Source: an uncultured Bacillaceae bacterium
GTDB lineage: Bacteria; Bacillota; Bacilli; Bacillales; Bacillaceae_L
Assembly: GCA_947497585.1 (NCBI GenBank)
Contig: CANMHG010000005.1
Span: 62,001 to 126,000 of the forward strand
DNA length: 64,000 bases
Direction: 5' to 3'
In this document: one piece after another, positions 1 to 8,542 of the stretch
Position numbering within the stretch: the stretch's first letter is position 1
How the letters are laid out: each line of letters begins with the position of its first letter
The notes under the pieces: generated by a model
The model's database searches: none
Seen by the model: the letters and a program-made list of their open reading frames with translations, nothing else
Told to the model about the DNA's origin: nothing
Position numbers and translations under genes: made by a program

Positions 1-192
1 TGGATGGGCTACTGTTAAACATAAGAACCCAATTAAGAAAACTGCACCTACCATCCATTCCTTTAGTAAGAAGTTAGGCCAGAACGCTTCTGTCTTCCCA
101 GGATACTCTGAATAATCTTTTGGAATGTTAGGCTTACGAGTTGCAGGAACACGTGAATCCCCAACAAATTTCATACCTTTTCCACGATGCAT
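1..192 (-). CDS. qcrC: Menaquinol:cytochrome c reductase, cytochrome c subunit QcrC (5' part, cut by window edge)
   Basis: This is the N-terminal 64 codons of QcrC, the subunit that carries the last transmembrane helices and a c-type haem domain in the Bacillus bc-type complex. The ATG at 192 is preceded by a strong AAGGAGGG ribosome site. The visible protein starts MHRGKGMKFVGDSR and reaches a hydrophobic stretch (WMVGAVFLIGFLCLTVAHP); the haem-binding part lies outside the window. It is the third gene of qcrABC, 59 bp after qcrB. Identification rests on the highly conserved N-terminus and the gene order. Confidence 0.93.
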   Translation of the reverse strand, partial: MHRGKGMKFVGDSRVPATRKPNIPKDYSEYPGKTEAFWPNFLLKEWMVGAVFLIGFLCLTVAHP

Positions 193-251
193 ATTCGGTC
201 TCCCTCCTTTTCAAAGGTTATCAGTTTATTTATCTTTTAGTTTAATTAATC

Positions 252-926
252 TTATAGTGGACCAGAGATACCTTGTTTACGAATCATGATAAAGTGAGCT
301 GCCATTAAACCAAATAAGGCTGCTGGTAAGAAGAAAACATGAATCGCAAAGAATCTTGTTAGTGTTTGTGCACCAACAATCTCAGGGTGTCCAGCAAGTA
401 ATGTTTTAATTTGAGTACCTATTAATGGAGTAGCCTCTGCAATCTGTAATCCTACTTTTGTTGCGAATAGAGCTTTCATATCCCAAGGTAATAGATAACC
501 TGTAAATCCTAATCCTAACATAACAAAGAAAATTAATACCCCAACTACCCAGTTTAACTCACGTGGCTTTTTATATGCGCCTTGGAAGAAAACACGAAGA
601 GTATGTAGGAACATCATTACGATTACCAAGCTTGCTCCCCAGTGGTGCATTCCGCGGACAATTTGACCAAATGCCACTTCGTTTTGTAGATAGTATACAG
701 ATTCCCAAGCATTCTTAATATCTGGAACATAATACATTGTTAGGAACATTCCAGATAGTATTTGAATAACGGTAACAAAGAATGTTAGACCGCCAAAACA
801 ATAAACGAACGCTGAGAAATGATGTGCAGGGTTAACGTGTTCTGGAACTTCATGATCAGCAATATCACGCCACATAGGGGTAATATCTAAACGCTCATCA
901 ACCCAGTCATAAATCTTATTAAGCAT
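252..926 (-). CDS. qcrB: Menaquinol:cytochrome c reductase, cytochrome b subunit QcrB
   Basis: QcrB is the membrane-embedded diheme cytochrome b (b6-type) of the menaquinol:cytochrome c oxidoreductase that feeds electrons to the aerobic chain. The 224-residue length is the usual one for the Bacillus short form. Visible are the sequence HHFSAFVYCFGG, histidines in the helices around MHHWGASLVIVMMFLHTLRV that fit the haem ligands, and the later RFFAIHVFFLPA helix. The ATG lies only 3 bp after the qcrA stop and uses a ribosome site inside the qcrA end, so translation is probably coupled. Confidence 0.95.
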   Translation of the reverse strand: MLNKIYDWVDERLDITPMWRDIADHEVPEHVNPAHHFSAFVYCFGGLTFFVTVIQILSGMFLTMYYVPDIKNAWESVYYLQNEVAFGQIVRGMHHWGASLVIVMMFLHTLRVFFQGAYKKPRELNWVVGVLIFFVMLGLGFTGYLLPWDMKALFATKVGLQIAEATPLIGTQIKTLLAGHPEIVGAQTLTRFFAIHVFFLPAALFGLMAAHFIMIRKQGISGPL

Positions 927-929
927 CGA

Positions 930-1439
930 TTACGCCCCTCCTCGTGGTTTCGCTTTTCCTAAATATAAATAGCCATCCTTTACTTCGTGTATAAACACGT
1001 CTAAAGGAGCAATAGGTGGTGTTCCTGGTACATTCGTTCCATCTTTTTCATATAGACCATAGTGGCACGGACAGAAGAACATATTTTCGTTTGCTGGATC
1101 TGTATTCCAGTCAACAACACAACCTAAGTGTTTACAGACAGGTGAAAGTGCAATTATTTTACCACTCTCATCTTTGTACACCCATGCTGATCTAGGTTCT
1201 ACTGATTCATACCAAGCATCAATTTGATCAATTTTGAAGTCAAAGCGTTGTGGTTCACTTGTGATTTCATCAACACTTACAACTTGTACTAAATCCTGCT
1301 CAGCAGAAGGCTTTAATACTGGATCAACAGCAAAACGAACCATCGGCATAAGCATTCCAGCAGCCATAAATCCACCTACACCAGTTAGGGTATAGTTAAG
1401 GAATTGACGTCTTGATACACGGTGTTTTTTCTCGCTCAT
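930..1439 (-). CDS. qcrA: Menaquinol:cytochrome c reductase, Rieske iron-sulfur subunit QcrA
   Basis: QcrA carries the Rieske [2Fe-2S] centre and passes electrons from menaquinol to cytochrome c at the outer face of the membrane. The 169-residue protein has an N-terminal SRRQFLNYTL stretch, resembling a twin-arginine signal, and a membrane helix near residues 17-35. The Rieske ligand motifs CKHLGC and CPCHYG follow. I chose the ATG at 1439: it follows an AGGGGGG ribosome site and gives the conserved MSEKKHRVSRRQF start. An upstream in-frame start at 1523 would add an uncharacteristic 28 residues. It is the first gene of qcrABC. Confidence 0.95.
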   Translation of the reverse strand: MSEKKHRVSRRQFLNYTLTGVGGFMAAGMLMPMVRFAVDPVLKPSAEQDLVQVVSVDEITSEPQRFDFKIDQIDAWYESVEPRSAWVYKDESGKIIALSPVCKHLGCVVDWNTDPANENMFFCPCHYGLYEKDGTNVPGTPPIAPLDVFIHEVKDGYLYLGKAKPRGGA

Positions 1440-1511
1440 AATTTTCCCCCCTCTATACAAAGCTAAGTCCAACCGGACATTAATTAACACATATAAAACT
1501 AGGACATACTC

Positions 1512-1540
1512 ATGATATATCAATATTTAATTAAGGTCAA
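1512..1540 (-). promoter_or_regulatory. Probable sigma-A promoter of qcrABC
   Basis: On the minus strand TTGACC (1535-1540) is followed after exactly 17 bp by TATCAT (1512-1517), about 75 bp upstream of the qcrA start. Spacing and both hexamers fit sigma-A. No transcript data are available. Confidence 0.55.
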
Positions 1541-1631
1541 TATTATCATTCTCGTAAAACATGGCAACTATGTGTCTATAAGGATTAAAAAATAATTATT
1601 TATCCTAACTAAAATCACTAACACATTTTAT

Positions 1632-2102
1632 TTAGTCATTGCTTTTTTGCCAGATTGACATAAATATAGTGATTAATTGTTTCATCTGGTCTTGAAGCAT
1701 AGCTTGTTTATATTTTTCCTCTACGTATTCAAGTGGTAAGCTAGGTAACCAGATTAAAGAACCAGATTCCAATTGTTCCTCATGATGTTTCCATACACTA
1801 TCGGAAGAAACAAAAAAGAAGTATTTCATTCCTCTTTCTGATAACTCTGAAGTCCAAGTAGTTAACCTCTCAATCCTAGACTCAACACTTTCACCGGCGG
1901 TATATGTAAAAGGGGGAAAAAGAATAATTCTTCCTTTAAATTGTCGTTCCATCTCGTTTGTGAGGATCGTAATAAACTCCCCCATTGCAACCGTTGTCTT
2001 CACATCATTTTCCCAAGTTACAGGAATTAAGGGTATAACAGCTGTATCTACATACTCCTTGGCTTGCAAATATAAATCAATATCTCTTGTAACCCACTTC
2101 AT
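1632..2102 (-). CDS. ypiF: YpiF family protein (DUF2487)
   Basis: This 156-residue soluble protein of unknown function resembles YpiF (DUF2487), which sits next to qcrA in Bacillus. It begins MKWVTRDIDLYLQAKEYVDTA and has no signal peptide or membrane segment. The start follows an AGAGGCGAG ribosome site. A strong terminator (2164-2209) separates it from ypiB, and it ends about 90 bp before the qcrA promoter, so it is probably transcribed on its own or reads into qcr. The assignment uses the sequence start and the position; I see no catalytic motif. Confidence 0.75.
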   Translation of the reverse strand: MKWVTRDIDLYLQAKEYVDTAVIPLIPVTWENDVKTTVAMGEFITILTNEMERQFKGRIILFPPFTYTAGESVESRIERLTTWTSELSERGMKYFFFVSSDSVWKHHEEQLESGSLIWLPSLPLEYVEEKYKQAMLQDQMKQLITIFMSIWQKSND

Positions 2103-2163
2103 TCTTCTCGCCTCTTTCTGTTAATAATCCCATTAAAAGATACCATATTCGTTAAATTACAGC

Positions 2164-2209
2164 AAAAAAAGTCAACCACCAAAGAGAACGTTAGTGGTTG
2201 ACTTTTTTT
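2164..2209 (-). terminator. Intrinsic terminator after ypiB
   Basis: A perfect 9-bp stem (GTCAACCAC at 2171-2179 with GTGGTTGAC at 2194-2202) has A7 on its left and T7 on its right, so it could stop transcription in both directions. It lies directly after the ypiB stop codon. Confidence 0.85.
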
Positions 2210-2213
2210 GATA

Positions 2214-2756
2214 TCATGTTGTGTATTTTTTCAGTTGGTCTGTTAACCTGTTAAACTCGTCAATATTTTGCTTATCTAATGCCTCATCAATAAGTTTTAG
2301 TAACTTTTGTTTCTGAAATGTTTGTATAGATAATTCAAGGAATCTTTCTGCAATCATTTCATCCTTTTCGTTTACTTGGAGATGTTTTGGCATGTATGGG
2401 TTTTCTTCTAGCACCGCAACATATTGCGGCGAATGGAAGGAAGAACGAAAATTTAATTGGATGTAGATTTCTTCATCACGATTGAGACGAATATCATGAA
2501 ACGATTTCTCTGCGTCAGTGGTCATCACATTTTCCTTGTAGAATCGGAATGGCACATCATCCACACAATGCGTGGACATGATGATCCCTCTAGGACAATA
2601 TTGTGCCTGTTCAACAAAATGTACATTTTTCATTAACTGATCATGACTCATTAAATAGTTTAAAATCCAAACACATTCTCTTCTTTTTAATTGATAGTTA
2701 TTCAGAAACCAGCGAATAAAATCTTTCTTCTCGTTGACAGATACAGGGGTAGTCAT
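2214..2756 (-). CDS. ypiB: UPF0302 family protein YpiB
   Basis: The 180-residue cytosolic protein matches YpiB (UPF0302 family) of Bacillus, including the characteristic stretch [20 protein letters not shown] near residues 23-42. The C-terminal part (about 125-178) looks like the IDEAL-type segment seen in this family, with [19 protein letters not shown]; a role in the cell is not established. The ATG at 2756 has a GGAGGG ribosome site. It follows ypiA with a 64-bp gap and is closed by a terminator, so ypiA-ypiB are probably cotranscribed. Confidence 0.85.
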   Translation of the reverse strand: MTTPVSVNEKKDFIRWFLNNYQLKRRECVWILNYLMSHDQLMKNVHFVEQAQYCPRGIIMSTHCVDDVPFRFYKENVMTTDAEKSFHDIRLNRDEEIYIQLNFRSSFHSPQYVAVLEENPYMPKHLQVNEKDEMIAERFLELSIQTFQKQKLLKLIDEALDKQNIDEFNRLTDQLKKYTT

Positions 2757-2820
2757 CGCTATGCTTCCCTCCTCTGTGATTCTATTTTTTACTACTCCTC
2801 AAAGCTATACCGTTCTTATT

Positions 2821-4074
2821 TCATTCTAAACCAAGTAACATTTCCTCAATATCCACCCTTGTTGGGTCAAGCACCATCAAACGCTTAAATAATTGAATAG
2901 AATCCTCACGTTTTCCTTCTTCAAGTAGAAAATATCCATACTCCTCAAGAAACTCTACATCATCCTTAAAAGAAGTATATGCATGACGATAATGGTTTAA
3001 TGCGTCAGAAAATTGTTCTAATTTGTTTTTTGCATGAGCCAAATCCCAATCAAACTGAGGATCATACTCTCCGTAGGATGAAACCTGCTCAATACACTCA
3101 ACTACTTCTTCGTATCGATCTTCATTGAATAAGAATTTTGTTAACATATGAATTGCTTCAAAATATCCAGGGTCTAATGCAATTGCTTCCCTCAAATGTT
3201 TTTCAACTTCCTCTGATTTACCAGTCTTCATGGATATTTTAGCAGCATATAGATGGAGTTCCTTATTAAAGTCATCCATCTTTAAACCGTCCATTGTTAT
3301 TCTATAACTTTCTTCAAGCATCCCTTCATGTTCATAAGATTTACTTAAATATAGGTACAGTGATGTATATTCTGCGTCCATTTCTTTAAGTTGAAGGAAA
3401 GCCTCGATTGCAGTCTTATATTGAGCTGCCTGATATGCAGTGAAACCATAACGAAATAATGTGTCAATATCGGGTTTATCAATTACTGCTAGGCGATAAA
3501 ATGGTAAAGCTTCTTCAAACTCTCCAGCAGCACTCAAGCTTTCAGCAATTCGGCTGTTAACATTTACACCTCCAATAATCTCCTGCTCTTTGACTACCTC
3601 TTTATATAGGGTACCACTTCTCTTATAATCCCCTTGACTTAAATAAAACTCAGCCAATGCAAAGTCAATGATTGGCTCATTAGGAAGCTTATTCTTAGCA
3701 AGCAGGAGCTTTTGTTCACAAACCTCGAATAAACCCTGCATTTGATAAAGATCCCCTAGAAGCAACAATGCTTGGACGTAAGACGGATCATTTTCAGATA
3801 TTAAGTTTAATGCTTCAATTGCATCTTCTTCCTCATCTAGGTCAATTAGGATATCAGCTAAAAGTAGGGTTAACTCACTCTCATCTGGGTAAAATTCGTG
3901 AAGAATTTCAACTATTTTTTTTGCTCTCTCTAGAAAACCCCATCTATAGAAATGTTCAGCAATTATATATTTTTCCTGATCATCACAACTTTTTAATATT
4001 TCATCGAGGCTTTCAAGCCCTTTTTCAATTTCACCGTTATCTACTAAATCAATTGCTACATCTAAGTTATTCAT
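2821..4074 (-). CDS. ypiA: Tetratricopeptide-repeat protein YpiA
   Basis: This 417-residue protein is built almost entirely of degenerate 34-residue TPR helix pairs, for example LLLADILIDLDEEEDAIEAL and IDFALAEFYLSQGDYKRSG. It is therefore an all-helical protein-interaction scaffold. It matches YpiA of Bacillus in size and position. No signal peptide or membrane segment is seen. The start follows AAAGGAG with a 9-bp spacer and lies 21 bp after the preceding 303-codon gene, so the two are likely in one operon with ypiB. Confidence 0.85.
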   Translation of the reverse strand: MNNLDVAIDLVDNGEIEKGLESLDEILKSCDDQEKYIIAEHFYRWGFLERAKKIVEILHEFYPDESELTLLLADILIDLDEEEDAIEALNLISENDPSYVQALLLLGDLYQMQGLFEVCEQKLLLAKNKLPNEPIIDFALAEFYLSQGDYKRSGTLYKEVVKEQEIIGGVNVNSRIAESLSAAGEFEEALPFYRLAVIDKPDIDTLFRYGFTAYQAAQYKTAIEAFLQLKEMDAEYTSLYLYLSKSYEHEGMLEESYRITMDGLKMDDFNKELHLYAAKISMKTGKSEEVEKHLREAIALDPGYFEAIHMLTKFLFNEDRYEEVVECIEQVSSYGEYDPQFDWDLAHAKNKLEQFSDALNHYRHAYTSFKDDVEFLEEYGYFLLEEGKREDSIQLFKRLMVLDPTRVDIEEMLLGLE

Positions 4075-4095
4075 TTACTAGTCTCCTTTAGTTGC

Positions 4096-5007
4096 TTAAA
4101 AGGAAGATGCAAAATGTCCAGGTAATTTTACTTTACATCCATTCCCAAAGCCTGGTCTATATATTAGACGATTATCGACCTTTAAAAATTCACCCTTGTG
4201 CATTGTAATAATAGGGTTAAGATTATGATAATCTAGTAGGGGCATTTCATCAACTGATGAGCCTAGCTGCTCTATGTTGTAAAAATTATAGTCAAGTTCC
4301 CCGCCTATTCGTATATCACCTTTTTCTGGGTAAATGCCTATTTTTCTTAAAGCATTTAACGGTAAAGGCTGATTATCTTCTGGAATGGTCAGTAGAGTTG
4401 GAATATTATTGTCTTCTGTGACTTCTTTCCATTCTTTTATATGACGATCTCTTCTGAAAGTGGATTTTTCAGTTTGAATCCAATTCGGAACAATTGGAAC
4501 GGCATATGAATAGAGAGCATCTCTTATCCACCCCCATGGAATTTGATAAAGATCTTCATCTTCTATTTCTACAACGACTAGTGAAATACCTTTTCTTTTA
4601 CAGGCTCTAATTAAAGTTGGGGTCATAATTTTCAGGGGAATTTTTATTCCCATATAGTAGTCAATGGGACTGTTTAGTAAACGATGTTTCGCAGCTTCCA
4701 GGTTTTTCGAGAGGTCACGTTCATGTTTAACATTGCACACTGTTAAAAGTGTCGTACAACCTTTTGATAAATATTGGTCTGTCATTTCTTGTTTAAATTG
4801 TGAAAAGGGCTTGTTGGCTTCACAAAGGGAATAATCAACCATTACATGTCCAGGTGTCATTAAATAGTTTGCCGCATCCATCCTAGTATAGGTTAATCGA
4901 TCCAGATTCGATTGTATGTAGTCAATGCGATTCTCTTTAACAAGTATTGAGCACGTAACAATTCCTTTTTCCTTTAGCACATTTGCCCGGTCAATTATAT
5001 ACGCCAT
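4096..5007 (-). CDS. Short amidohydrolase (hydantoinase/dihydroorotase)-like protein lacking the metal site
   Basis: The 303-residue product has no gene name I recognise. Its ends resemble cyclic amidohydrolases. Residues 1-60 follow the usual N-terminal pattern (RANVLKEKGIVTCSILVKEN, then TPGHVMVDYS at 51-60), and residues 264-292 (NPIITMHKGEFLKVDNRLIY, then RPGFGNG) resemble the hydantoinase tail. However, the family's metal-binding H-x-H after the PGxxDxH turn is absent (GHVMVDYS instead), and the protein is about 150 residues shorter than active enzymes. KGCTTLLT (82-89) corresponds to the usual GvTT strand. The start follows a strong GGGGGAGGA site. It probably heads an operon with ypiA and ypiB. 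Catalytic activity is doubtful; this is inference. Confidence 0.6.
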   Translation of the reverse strand: MAYIIDRANVLKEKGIVTCSILVKENRIDYIQSNLDRLTYTRMDAANYLMTPGHVMVDYSLCEANKPFSQFKQEMTDQYLSKGCTTLLTVCNVKHERDLSKNLEAAKHRLLNSPIDYYMGIKIPLKIMTPTLIRACKRKGISLVVVEIEDEDLYQIPWGWIRDALYSYAVPIVPNWIQTEKSTFRRDRHIKEWKEVTEDNNIPTLLTIPEDNQPLPLNALRKIGIYPEKGDIRIGGELDYNFYNIEQLGSSVDEMPLLDYHNLNPIITMHKGEFLKVDNRLIYRPGFGNGCKVKLPGHFASSF

Positions 5008-5117
5008 AGTTCCTCCCCCTTTGTCGCTTATAGTAAGGTCAAATAAACTCCTTAAGACAAGCTATGACAGAGAAAGAGGTTCTATGAGTAGAATGTTGAA
5101 AGTTTCACTTTGAATAT

Positions 5118-5167
5118 TGTCCGTTCCTTTGCGCTGCAGGCACTTGCTTTCCGCTCCAATCCACTCT
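5118..5167 (-). repeat. Deletion derivative of the dispersed palindromic repeat
   Basis: This 50-bp stretch carries the left end of the repeat family (GTTCCTTTGCGCTGCAGGCA and following CTTGC) joined directly to its right end (TTCCGCTCCAATCCACTCT). The whole 80-90-bp interior is missing. The junction falls at TTCCGC, a hexamer present in both arms of full-length copies. Compare 43312-43452 and 21261-21400. Confidence 0.85.
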
Positions 5168-5210
5168 TGTTTTATTAATATAAGTAATAACCTTTTATCT
5201 AGTAGCTAAT

Positions 5211-5240
5211 CAAAAAGAACCGTCCAAATAGAACGGTCCT
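5211..5240 (-). terminator. Intrinsic terminator after aroA (end of the aromatic supraoperon)
   Basis: In minus-strand RNA AGGACCGUUC (from 5240) pairs with GGACGGUUCU over 10 bp, two of them G-U, followed by UUUUUG. It begins 5 bp after the aroA stop. Because the wobble pairs work on the minus strand, it is directed against aroA transcription. Confidence 0.8.
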
Positions 5241-5245
5241 GTAGT

Positions 5246-6538
5246 TTAATCAATTAATGAATTTAAGTGTTCAAAAAACATAGGGTAGGATACAGCAATT
5301 GCGTCTGGGTCTTTTAACGTCATTTGTCCTTCTGCAATGCATGCAGCGATTGTTAGCATCATACCAATTCGGTGGTCTCCGTAGCTATCGACTGTTGTTC
5401 CTATTAAATTTCCTTTTTGTCCATGTATTATCATTCCATCTTCAGTGGATTCGATTGAGGCACCTAGTTTTGTTAACTCAGATACAACTGTATCAATACG
5501 GTTTGTTTCCTTAACCTTTAACTCGCTTGCATCTTTAATAATCGTGTCGCCTGATGCTTGTGTTGCAAGTAGAGCGATAATTGGTATTTCATCTATTAAC
5601 CTCGGGATAATATCACCTGAAATTTCGATCCCTTTTAAGGATGAGGTTTTTATGGTAATATCCCCTACAGGTTCATAGTGTTCAATTTTTTCATTTTCGA
5701 TGGTTAAGTCTGCCCCCATCTCTTTCAAAACATCGATAATTCCTGTTCTCGTTGGATTTAAACCAACTCTATGTAAGGTTATTGAGCTATTAGGAACAAT
5801 TGCTCCAGCCACTAGAAAGAAGGCAGCAGAGGAAATATCGCCTGGTACATGTATGTTTATCCCACGGAGCTGTTGGCCTCCGTTAATAGAACAAGTTAAC
5901 CCATTTTCCTCGACTTCTCCACCAAAGGCTCGAAGCATTCTTTCTGTATGGTCTCTGCTTTTGTGTGGTTCTGTGACTGAAGTTGTTCCTTCACATTGTA
6001 ACCCAGCTAAAAGAATAGCCGATTTTACTTGGGCACTTGCAACCGGAGAGTTGTATTGAATAGGCTTTAACATTCCTCCGCGAATAGAAATAGGGGTATA
6101 ATTTCCATCCTCACGTCCATCTATAAAAGCACCCATATCTCGTAGTGGATTTGTAACTCTTTTCATTGGTCTTTTCGCGATTGATTCATCTCCGATAAGG
6201 CAACTATGGAAGGGTGTTCCCGCTAACATTCCTAGAATAAGTCTAGTAGTTGTGCCTGAATTACCGACATTTAGAATCTCAGTTGGTTCTTGAAGTCCCT
6301 CAAACCCTCGTCCATTTATTACAACAGAATCAGACTCCTTTGAGATTTCGACTCCCATTTTTCGAAAACAATCAATTGTACTTAAACAATCTTCACCTTC
6401 TAAAAAATTTAAGACTGTTGTTTTACCTTGTGCAATCGACCCAAACATAACTGCTCGATGTGAAATTGACTTATCTCCGGGTATTGTTATCGCCCCGGTA
6501 AGTTTGTTTACTTTTGAATGTAACTGCTTTGTTTGCAT
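5246..6538 (-). CDS. aroA: 3-phosphoshikimate 1-carboxyvinyltransferase (EPSP synthase)
   Basis: EPSP synthase joins phosphoenolpyruvate to shikimate 3-phosphate, the sixth shikimate-pathway step (the gene is called aroE in B. subtilis). The 430-residue protein shows the N-terminal [14 protein letters not shown] loop, [11 protein letters not shown] around residue 90, the basic RDHTERML segment and the C-terminal [11 protein letters not shown]. The NSGTT form is that of the class II, Gram-positive type. I prefer the ATG at 6538, with AGGGG 8-9 bp upstream, over an in-frame GTG at 6547 that abuts the ribosome site. It is the last gene of the supraoperon. Confidence 0.93.
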   Translation of the reverse strand: MQTKQLHSKVNKLTGAITIPGDKSISHRAVMFGSIAQGKTTVLNFLEGEDCLSTIDCFRKMGVEISKESDSVVINGRGFEGLQEPTEILNVGNSGTTTRLILGMLAGTPFHSCLIGDESIAKRPMKRVTNPLRDMGAFIDGREDGNYTPISIRGGMLKPIQYNSPVASAQVKSAILLAGLQCEGTTSVTEPHKSRDHTERMLRAFGGEVEENGLTCSINGGQQLRGINIHVPGDISSAAFFLVAGAIVPNSSITLHRVGLNPTRTGIIDVLKEMGADLTIENEKIEHYEPVGDITIKTSSLKGIEISGDIIPRLIDEIPIIALLATQASGDTIIKDASELKVKETNRIDTVVSELTKLGASIESTEDGMIIHGQKGNLIGTTVDSYGDHRIGMMLTIAACIAEGQMTLKDPDAIAVSYPMFFEHLNSLID

Positions 6539-6560
6539 ATGTATCACCCCTAAGATTTAG

Positions 6561-6605
6561 AAAGAGACGAGTACCCTATATAAATAGAAAGAGTCTCGTC
6601 TCTTT
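6561..6605 (-). other. Inverted repeat between hisC and aroA, where tyrA would be
   Basis: AAAGAGACGAG (6561-6571) and CTCGTCTCTTT (6595-6605) form a perfect 11-bp stem with a 23-base loop in the short hisC-aroA gap. In minus-strand RNA it is followed by UUUCUAAAUC, a weak U-tract, so it may act as an attenuating terminator or mRNA stabiliser. It sits exactly at the position of tyrA in related Bacillus supraoperons. Confidence 0.6.
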
Positions 6606-6614
6606 ATGATAAAA

Positions 6615-7715
6615 TTAACAAACTACATTATTTTCTTCAAGCATCTCTGTTAATGTGCTAATAATTCCTTCATTTTGTTCTTGTGTACCTACTGTAATTC
6701 TAATTGCAGTCGGAAAGCCTAGAGCATTTCCTGATCTAACAATATAGCCTCTTTCTAATAAGTACTGAAACACTTCATCGCCTTGTCTATTAAAGTCAAT
6801 TAAGATAAAATTCCCTTCAGATTTATAATAGGAAAGATTATGCTTTGAACAAAATGCATAATATTGTTCTAAGCCCTCTTTGTTTTTACGTTTACAGTCA
6901 AGGATAAATTGTTGATCTTCCATTGCAGCAGCCGCTGCAAATTGTGCTAGTTTGTTATTATTAAAGGGCTCTCGTGCTGGTTCTATTTCTCTTATCAGTT
7001 CACTGCTAGCAACACCATAGCCTATCCTTAATGCCGCTAATCCATATGCTTTTGAGAAGGTTCTCAATATGATTAAATTACGATAATCTTCTAAAAGCTT
7101 TATCGTTTCTGGATAATCTTCTGCTGTTACATACTCAAAGTAAGCCTCATCTATTACAACTAATACATGACTTGGTATCTTCTCTAAAAATGATACAAGT
7201 TCCTGATTATCTACATAAGTTCCGGAAGGATTGTTAGGATTGCACACCCACACAACGCTTGTGTCGTTATCTACTGAGGCAAGCATACCTTCTAAGTCAT
7301 GTTTACCATTTTGCAACGGTACCTCACGCACCTCTGCTCCCTCGATAATTGCGTTGTGACGATATTGCGAAAATGTAGGCCAAGCTGAAACTGTATTTTT
7401 CCCGGCAGATAAGTACGATCGACAAATAATTTGAATTACTTCGTCTGAACCATTACCGAAGATAATTTGTGATTCATCAACACCTAAATGCTTTGCCACT
7501 TTTTCCCTAACATTTGTTGAATACCCATCTGGATATGATACAAGAGAATCAACGCAATTAAATATAGCCATTTTTGCTTTTTCAGAGGTTCCAAAAGGAT
7601 TCTCATTTGATGCAAGCTTCGTAATTTTTTCTAATCCGTATTCCTTTTTAACTGCATCAACTGATTTTCCAGGTAGGTAAGGCTTTAACTGTAATAACTG
7701 GTTTTTTACTTTCAT
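6615..7715 (-). CDS. hisC: Histidinol-phosphate / aromatic aminotransferase
   Basis: HisC is a PLP enzyme of class I/II that transaminates imidazole-acetol phosphate in histidine synthesis. In Bacillus it also serves phenylalanine and tyrosine synthesis, which explains its place in the trp supraoperon. The 366-residue sequence shows [10 protein letters not shown], the PLP-contacting [10 protein letters not shown] (D189) and the Schiff-base lysine K222 in [17 protein letters not shown]. It starts 8 bp after trpA with an AGGGGTG site. The next gene is aroA rather than tyrA. Confidence 0.93.
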   Translation of the reverse strand: MKVKNQLLQLKPYLPGKSVDAVKKEYGLEKITKLASNENPFGTSEKAKMAIFNCVDSLVSYPDGYSTNVREKVAKHLGVDESQIIFGNGSDEVIQIICRSYLSAGKNTVSAWPTFSQYRHNAIIEGAEVREVPLQNGKHDLEGMLASVDNDTSVVWVCNPNNPSGTYVDNQELVSFLEKIPSHVLVVIDEAYFEYVTAEDYPETIKLLEDYRNLIILRTFSKAYGLAALRIGYGVASSELIREIEPAREPFNNNKLAQFAAAAAMEDQQFILDCKRKNKEGLEQYYAFCSKHNLSYYKSEGNFILIDFNRQGDEVFQYLLERGYIVRSGNALGFPTAIRITVGTQEQNEGIISTLTEMLEENNVVC

Positions 7716-7723
7716 CTTTGAAG

Positions 7724-8542
7724 TTACACCCCTAAACGAGTAATAGGTGAAATGATCGAACTAATATAACTACTGAACTCCTCAAGGGCTTCTTTTCTTG
7801 TGTCTTCATGTAGTAATCTACTTTCGAGCATCTCAATTTTGTTCACAATCGCACTACCAATAACGATCCCTTCACAATGGTCTTTTAAGGCTTCCACTTG
7901 GGAATCTGTTGAAATCCCAAAACCAACCACTACAGGTACTTTACTAAACCTTTTAACCTGATTTAAGAAGGAATATACTTCGGTATTTAAACTATCCCTT
8001 ACTCCAGTTACGCCTAGAGAAGAAACACAATAAAGGAAGCCCTGCGCACCTGATGCTATTTTCTCAATGCGGCTAATCGAAGTTGGTGCAACCATTGATA
8101 TAAATTCGATTTCGTTCTCCCTGCATGCTTGACGAAGTTCTTCACTTTCTTCAAAAGGTAGGTCTGGTATTAATAAGCCATCTACTTTATTTTCTTGCGC
8201 TAAAGCGAAAAAGGATTCTTCTCCTAATTGTAGCACAGGATTGAAATACGTAAAGACTACAACAGGAATTTTAAGCCCTTTTTTTCTCATTTTTCCGATT
8301 AATTCGAGCGAGCTCCTTAAAGTAGTTCCATTCTTCAATGACCTTGCAGCCGCTCTTTGAATAACAGGGCCGTCTGCAAGTGGATCTGAATAAGGTATAC
8401 CTATTTCAATAACATCAGCTCCTACTTCTTGCAATGATAATGCAAGATCAATAGTAGCATCTGGTGTCGGGTCTCCTGCTACAATGAATGGTATAAACAT
8501 ATTTTTATGCATGGATTGTTTCTGATAATAGGTTAGACTCAA
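7724..8542 (-). CDS. trpA: Tryptophan synthase alpha chain
   Basis: TrpA cleaves indole-3-glycerol phosphate to indole and glyceraldehyde 3-phosphate and delivers indole to TrpB. The TIM-barrel sequence (272 residues) has both catalytic acids: the Glu in [18 protein letters not shown] and the Asp of the same motif. It also has [11 protein letters not shown] and the phosphate-binding VGFGIS...IVIGSAIV. The reading frame starts at TTG (8542) after GGGAGG and overlaps the end of trpB by 38 bp. An internal ATG (8512) is an alternative but would leave no room for the first helix. Confidence 0.92.
   Translation of the reverse strand: MSLTYYQKQSMHKNMFIPFIVAGDPTPDATIDLALSLQEVGADVIEIGIPYSDPLADGPVIQRAAARSLKNGTTLRSSLELIGKMRKKGLKIPVVVFTYFNPVLQLGEESFFALAQENKVDGLLIPDLPFEESEELRQACRENEIEFISMVAPTSISRIEKIASGAQGFLYCVSSLGVTGVRDSLNTEVYSFLNQVKRFSKVPVVVGFGISTDSQVEALKDHCEGIVIGSAIVNKIEMLESRLLHEDTRKEALEEFSSYISSIISPITRLGV

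Noticed and set aside
1440-1523. 28-residue N-terminal extension of QcrA
   Set aside because: It overlaps the leader and promoter region and has no ribosome site; the start at 1439 matches the family.
5299-6450. Several plus-strand frames opposite aroA
   Set aside because: All are antisense shadows of the conserved EPSP synthase gene without ribosome sites.
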